Below are positions 60,944 through 64,000 of a stretch of 64,000 nt of DNA, one piece after another (position 1 is the stretch's first letter; the number at the start of each line of letters is the position of its first letter). The stretch lies in the NCBI RefSeq assembly GCF_000720455.1, contig NZ_JOAK01000026.1:1-64000 (forward strand). Direction: 5' to 3'. A program made the translations under genes and the position numbers. The notes beneath the pieces are model-generated. The model worked only from the letters and a program-made list of their open reading frames with translations, made no database searches and had not been told where the DNA came from. This DNA is from Streptomyces virginiae (lineage in GTDB: Bacteria > Actinomycetota > Actinomycetes > Streptomycetales > Streptomycetaceae).

Positions 60944-61153
60944 TCAGCGCTTCTCGATCAGCGCGTGTACCTCCCGCGCCAGGTTCTCCGGCCAGGACCG
61001 GATGAGCCGTTCCATGCCGGGCTTGTCACCGCTGCATGCGAGCCTCATCAGCTGGTCGGCCTTCTCCTCGACGTCCGTCTTCGGCTCGTCGATCCGGGCT
61101 TCCGTCTGCCCCAGTAGTTCACGGAGGACGGATGTGGCGATGTGCTCCAGCAC
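60944..61153 (-). CDS. small hypothetical protein
   Basis: 69 residues, highly charged and helical (EHIATSVLRELLGQTEARID, EEKADQLMRLACSGDKPGME). It follows the membrane-protein gene by 9 bp on the same strand, so it belongs to the transfer-module transcript. Unknown function. Confidence 0.6.
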   Translation of the reverse strand: MLEHIATSVLRELLGQTEARIDEPKTDVEEKADQLMRLACSGDKPGMERLIRSWPENLAREVHALIEKR

Positions 61154-61162
61154 GGGTTCTCC

Positions 61163-61630
61163 TCAGTTGCCGTGGTTGGTGGTCTTGGCCCAGATGCCGC
61201 AGGTCTGGGTGGTGGTGTGCTGGTGATGCTGCTCGACGGGGGCGTTGTAGTTGTGGTTGTGGGTCTCAGGCACGAGCGTCTTGGCACCGCGGAGCATCCG
61301 GGCGACTGCGAGGATCGGGACGGCTATGGCCACGGGGGCCGCGCAGATCATGGCGATGACGGCGGGGTCGGCGTAGTCGGAGGCGATGAGGACCAGCGAG
61401 GTGGCGCCGCCGACGGACAGGGTGACGACGCTGCCCGTGAGCATGAGGGCGCTGGCATCGGTCGCCCTCTGACTCATGGGCGGCCGGCCGGGCTGGGGCA
61501 CGGGCGGGACGGTGCCGACGGCGGGCAGGAGGCTGGTGTCACGGTAGGAAGTGGCGGGTGTCAGGGCTTCCTCGACGGCGGCGACGAGTCGGGCGGCGTG
61601 ATCGTGGTCGAGGGGCTTCGGGGCGGTCAT
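61163..61630 (-). CDS. ICE-type membrane protein with His/Asn-rich tail
   Basis: 155 residues. A soluble N-terminus with a Pro-rich linker (GTVPPVPQPGRPPMSQRATD) precedes two transmembrane helices (LMLTGSVVTLSVGGATSLVL and IAMICAAPVAIAVPILAVA). The tail has THNHNYNAPVEQHHQHT. Proteins of this build accompany TraB-like genes in actinomycete integrative conjugative elements, where they may act in spread or pore formation. Confidence 0.65.
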   Translation of the reverse strand: MTAPKPLDHDHAARLVAAVEEALTPATSYRDTSLLPAVGTVPPVPQPGRPPMSQRATDASALMLTGSVVTLSVGGATSLVLIASDYADPAVIAMICAAPVAIAVPILAVARMLRGAKTLVPETHNHNYNAPVEQHHQHTTTQTCGIWAKTTNHGN

Positions 61631-61831
61631 GGAGGGGCTCCTTGAGGGGGTTTGACGGTGCTTGACGGTCTCTGACAGTGGGTCGCGGACCCTGACACCG
61701 CTCCCCGCCGCGTTTGTCCTGGTAGGTGACGTTTTGCGTAGCGGGTGTCAGGTGTCAGGTGTCAGGGCGTGACTGGCAAACCCCTAGGAAGGTCGCGTGT
61801 CAGAACACGACTGTCAGGCGCGCGCGGACTG
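61631..61831. other. non-coding region, candidate clt (transfer origin)
   Basis: 201 bp between the translocase stop and the membrane-protein start. It carries most copies of the TGTCAG repeat and little else. In Streptomyces conjugative plasmids the clt locus recognised by TraB is a short repeat region just downstream of traB, as here. It may also contain the promoter of the membrane-protein gene. Confidence 0.5.
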
Positions 61832-61835
61832 TCAG
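61672..61835. repeat. eight TGTCAG repeats
   Basis: Rightward copies at 61746-61751, 61753-61758 and 61760-61765 (tandem GTGTCAG, 7-bp period), 61798-61803, 61812-61817 and 61830-61835. Inverted copies (CTGACA) lie at 61672-61677 and 61692-61697. The last rightward copy overlaps the translocase stop codon. Confidence 0.85.
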
Positions 61836-63841
61836 ACGTCGGCCATGGCGGGCACGATCCGGTACCGGCCCGGCTTCGAGGTGAGGGCCAGCCGGCCCTC
61901 GGTGAGCATCTGCTGGAGCTCGCCCGACACCCATCCGCGCTTGCGGCCGAAGCGCTCGGCGTGCTTCATGACGTCGACCACGCCGATCACCATCGTGCCG
62001 CCGGCTTCGAACTGCGCGACGATCTCCTGCAGGGCTGCACGAGCTTCCTCGCGGCTGAGCTCCGCGCCGTCGCCCTGATCGAAGACGACGTTCTCCTCGC
62101 CGGGTCGCGGCTGGGGCAGTTCCTGGGTGGGGTCGATGTCACGGTCCTCGTCGTCGAGGCGGCTCACGGTCGTCTCCTGGTCCTCGTCGTTGCTGGGGTT
62201 CTCCTCTTCGTGGCGGGCGCGTTCGGTGTACGCCTTGCCGACGGCCTTGGCTGCGGCCGCCGCGGTGACGGGGTCGGGCTTGGCGCCGTTGCGGGCTGCC
62301 CATGCGGCGACGGCTTCCATCAGCGAGTTCGCGGACGGCGTGAACCAGCGGGTCCGGCCGGGGCTGGAGTAGCGACCCTCGTCGACACCGGGGGTGACTA
62401 GGTAGCAGTAGCCGGGCCGACGGTTGGACCAGCGTTCGGGTGCTGCGCCGGCGTCGATGACCGCGTCGGGGAGCATGAACCCGGCGGCGGTGGCGGTCTG
62501 CACGCCGAAGCAGAGGCGGGTGCCGAAGGCGTCGCGGGCGGTGGTGGACATCTGGTCGTGGCTGGGGCGCTGCAGGGAGGCGATGAGGGCGACGCCGCCG
62601 GATCGGGCGAGGTTGGCGATGTTGTTGAAGGCGTCGTCGCCGAGGACGGACAGGCTGACGCCGGCTTCCTCGAACCAGGTGACGAGGAACGGCATGCCCG
62701 GGCAGCTGCAGGGTCCGTCGGGCCGGCAGGAGTGGGCGGGGTCGTTCTGGGTGACGGCTGCTTCGGCACACCATTGGCGGTAGCCGTGCTGGCCGAGCCA
62801 TGCGGTGCGGGCCTGGACGACGGGCAGTACTGCCTCGGTCATGGTTTCGGTGCCGGAGGCGTCGGTGGCCCAGTCGATGCCGGGAAGCAGGTGACGGAAG
62901 TCCTGGAAGCCCTTCGGGTCGTTGAGCCAGAGGATCATGTCTTTGCGGGAGAGGATCTCGGTCATCAGGTTGAGGGCGCCGTCGCCCTTGCCGGCGCCGG
63001 TCATGCCGGCGATCAGGACGTGGGTGGCGTTGCGTCCCGCGTTGGGGTCGCCGGGCAGCCACAGCTGGAGCGGCGAGCCGTCGTCGTACACACCGAGGAC
63101 GAGCGGGTCGGTGATGGAGCCGCCGGGCAGCGACGGGCCCTGGTCTTCCCAGCGGACGGTGTCGGCGAGCATGTCCATGGGGACGATGACGAGCTCGCCG
63201 CGGCGTGCGGAGTCGGGGTCGGGCAGGTAGCGGATCGCGGTGGCCGGCACGTCGAGGGCGGAGGCGACGTTGCCGAGGGCCTTGGCCATGTCGTCATTGG
63301 TCTGCGTGCCGGGGTCGAGGGCGATCGGGACGGTGACCCGGTTGGGTTCGACCCTGGGCTGGCCCATCTTGGCCTTGGCCAGGCCGATCTTCTCCAGCAG
63401 GCCTCCGTCCGCGGCGATGGCTTTGGCGCCGTCGGGGTCGCGGCGCATGACCTGCCGGATGTTCCAGGACAGGGCAGTGACGATGCCGCCGACAAACCAC
63501 ATGTCCCAGGCCGGGCCGAAGATGGCGGCCGACGTGAACCAGGACGAGCCAGCGGCAACGGTGACGGCGGAGTGGAGGCGGCGTTCCTTGCCGGTCATGC
63601 GGGCGGCCCACCAGGTGGAGCCGGTCAGGGCAACGGAGCCGAGGGTGAGGAGTACCCCCATGCCGGGCTCGCCGGACCACACCAGGTTCGCGGCGCCGCC
63701 GGTGATACCGACCGCGCCAACGCCGAGCCACGGCGGGAGGTAGGGCTTGGCGCGGTGGAGGAGGTAGCCCTTGATGCCGCCGCCGTCCGAACTGCCCTTG
63801 AGCTGGTCTTCGTGCCGCTGCTCGATGTCCTTGCCGGCCAT
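61832..63841 (-). CDS. FtsK/SpoIIIE-type DNA translocase (TraB-like)
   Basis: 669 residues from the ATG at 63841 after AGGAGG. Two hydrophobic regions (about residues 39-77 and 92-127) anchor it. The motor has Walker A GMTGAGKG (279-286) and the Walker B-region DMILWLNDPKG (301-311), with a late LIASLQRPSHDQM sensor-like stretch. The C-terminal ~80 residues (ALQEIVAQFEAGGTMVIGVV, RFGRKRGWVSGELQQMLTEG) are winged-helix-like, where TraB reads its DNA repeats. It should pump double-stranded DNA across the membrane, as in mycelial conjugation. Confidence 0.88.
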   Translation of the reverse strand: MAGKDIEQRHEDQLKGSSDGGGIKGYLLHRAKPYLPPWLGVGAVGITGGAANLVWSGEPGMGVLLTLGSVALTGSTWWAARMTGKERRLHSAVTVAAGSSWFTSAAIFGPAWDMWFVGGIVTALSWNIRQVMRRDPDGAKAIAADGGLLEKIGLAKAKMGQPRVEPNRVTVPIALDPGTQTNDDMAKALGNVASALDVPATAIRYLPDPDSARRGELVIVPMDMLADTVRWEDQGPSLPGGSITDPLVLGVYDDGSPLQLWLPGDPNAGRNATHVLIAGMTGAGKGDGALNLMTEILSRKDMILWLNDPKGFQDFRHLLPGIDWATDASGTETMTEAVLPVVQARTAWLGQHGYRQWCAEAAVTQNDPAHSCRPDGPCSCPGMPFLVTWFEEAGVSLSVLGDDAFNNIANLARSGGVALIASLQRPSHDQMSTTARDAFGTRLCFGVQTATAAGFMLPDAVIDAGAAPERWSNRRPGYCYLVTPGVDEGRYSSPGRTRWFTPSANSLMEAVAAWAARNGAKPDPVTAAAAAKAVGKAYTERARHEEENPSNDEDQETTVSRLDDEDRDIDPTQELPQPRPGEENVVFDQGDGAELSREEARAALQEIVAQFEAGGTMVIGVVDVMKHAERFGRKRGWVSGELQQMLTEGRLALTSKPGRYRIVPAMADV

Positions 63842-63855
63842 GGGAGTGCCTCCTG

Positions 63856-64000
63856 TCAGTACTGGAACGGGCGCGACTGCGCGGGCCGGTTCGGGGTGCG
63901 GGCGGACATGATGTCGGCGTACTCGCGCTGGAACGCGGCGTAGGTCGCGGCGGCGAGCGAGGCGGCGTCGGCGAGGGCTTCGCCGGACTTCTTCAGCTTC
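63856..64000 (-). CDS. hypothetical protein, C-terminal part only
   Basis: The last 47 codons of a leftward gene that starts beyond the window; it ends QREYADIMSARTPNRPAQ, SRPFQY and TGA, 14 bp before the translocase start. The visible part is a charged, Ala-rich helix. By position it belongs to the transfer operon. It is too short to identify. Confidence 0.6.
   Translation of the reverse strand, partial: KLKKSGEALADAASLAAATYAAFQREYADIMSARTPNRPAQSRPFQY

Overview
The window is high-GC actinobacterial DNA and reads as Streptomyces. It has very strong GC bias at third codon positions, GTG/TTG starts, conserved Streptomyces small-protein families, and a chromosomal block in which polA, a branched-chain amino acid ABC transporter, an ANTAR response regulator and pyruvate kinase lie together, an arrangement I recall from Streptomyces and partly from Mycobacterium.

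Region 1 (1-29.1 kb) is host chromosome. It holds a secreted lytic transglycosylase (cut by the window edge), a DUF4184 membrane protein, polA, an FdhF/YdeP-type molybdopterin oxidoreductase, a hotdog thioesterase and a lipoprotein. Next come a complete five-gene LIV-type transporter (binding protein, two permeases, two ATPases), a PdtaR-like ANTAR regulator, an atypical tRNA(CAA), a GNAT acetyltransferase, a MarR remnant, pyk, a SIMPL protein, a Tat-exported 5'-nucleotidase and a degenerate M16 peptidase. The block ends with a desAB-like decarboxylase/N-hydroxylase pair and aminopeptidase N. Between that pair and pepN lies a striking inverted duplication of about 130 bp.

Region 2 (about 29.1-36 kb) is the left end of an integrated element that enters just upstream of pepN, leaving a 3' gene stub there. 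It carries small regulators (an XRE protein, an XRE-DUF5919 protein), conserved Streptomyces small proteins including a DUF6233 member, a DUF3800 protein, a serine resolvase and candidate operators.

Region 3 (36-57.5 kb) is a complete siphovirus structural and lysis block transcribed leftwards: terminase small and large subunits, a portal fused to a MuF-like domain, HK97 protease, major capsid, neck genes, major tail protein, G/T tail chaperones joined by a -1 frameshift, a tape measure with a peptidase domain, tail-tip proteins, amidase and holin. All reading frames look intact.

Region 4 (57.6-64 kb) sits upstream of the terminase. It has an SGNH-hydrolase tail fibre with a collagen-like stalk, an excisionase-like HTH protein, and then a module typical of actinomycete integrative conjugative elements: a small two-helix membrane protein and an FtsK/TraB-like DNA translocase. 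The ~200 bp just downstream of the translocase carry eight copies of TGTCAG, the place where the conjugative clt locus lies in related plasmids. The element therefore looks like a temperate siphovirus fused to a conjugative transfer module. Its integrase and right end lie outside the window.
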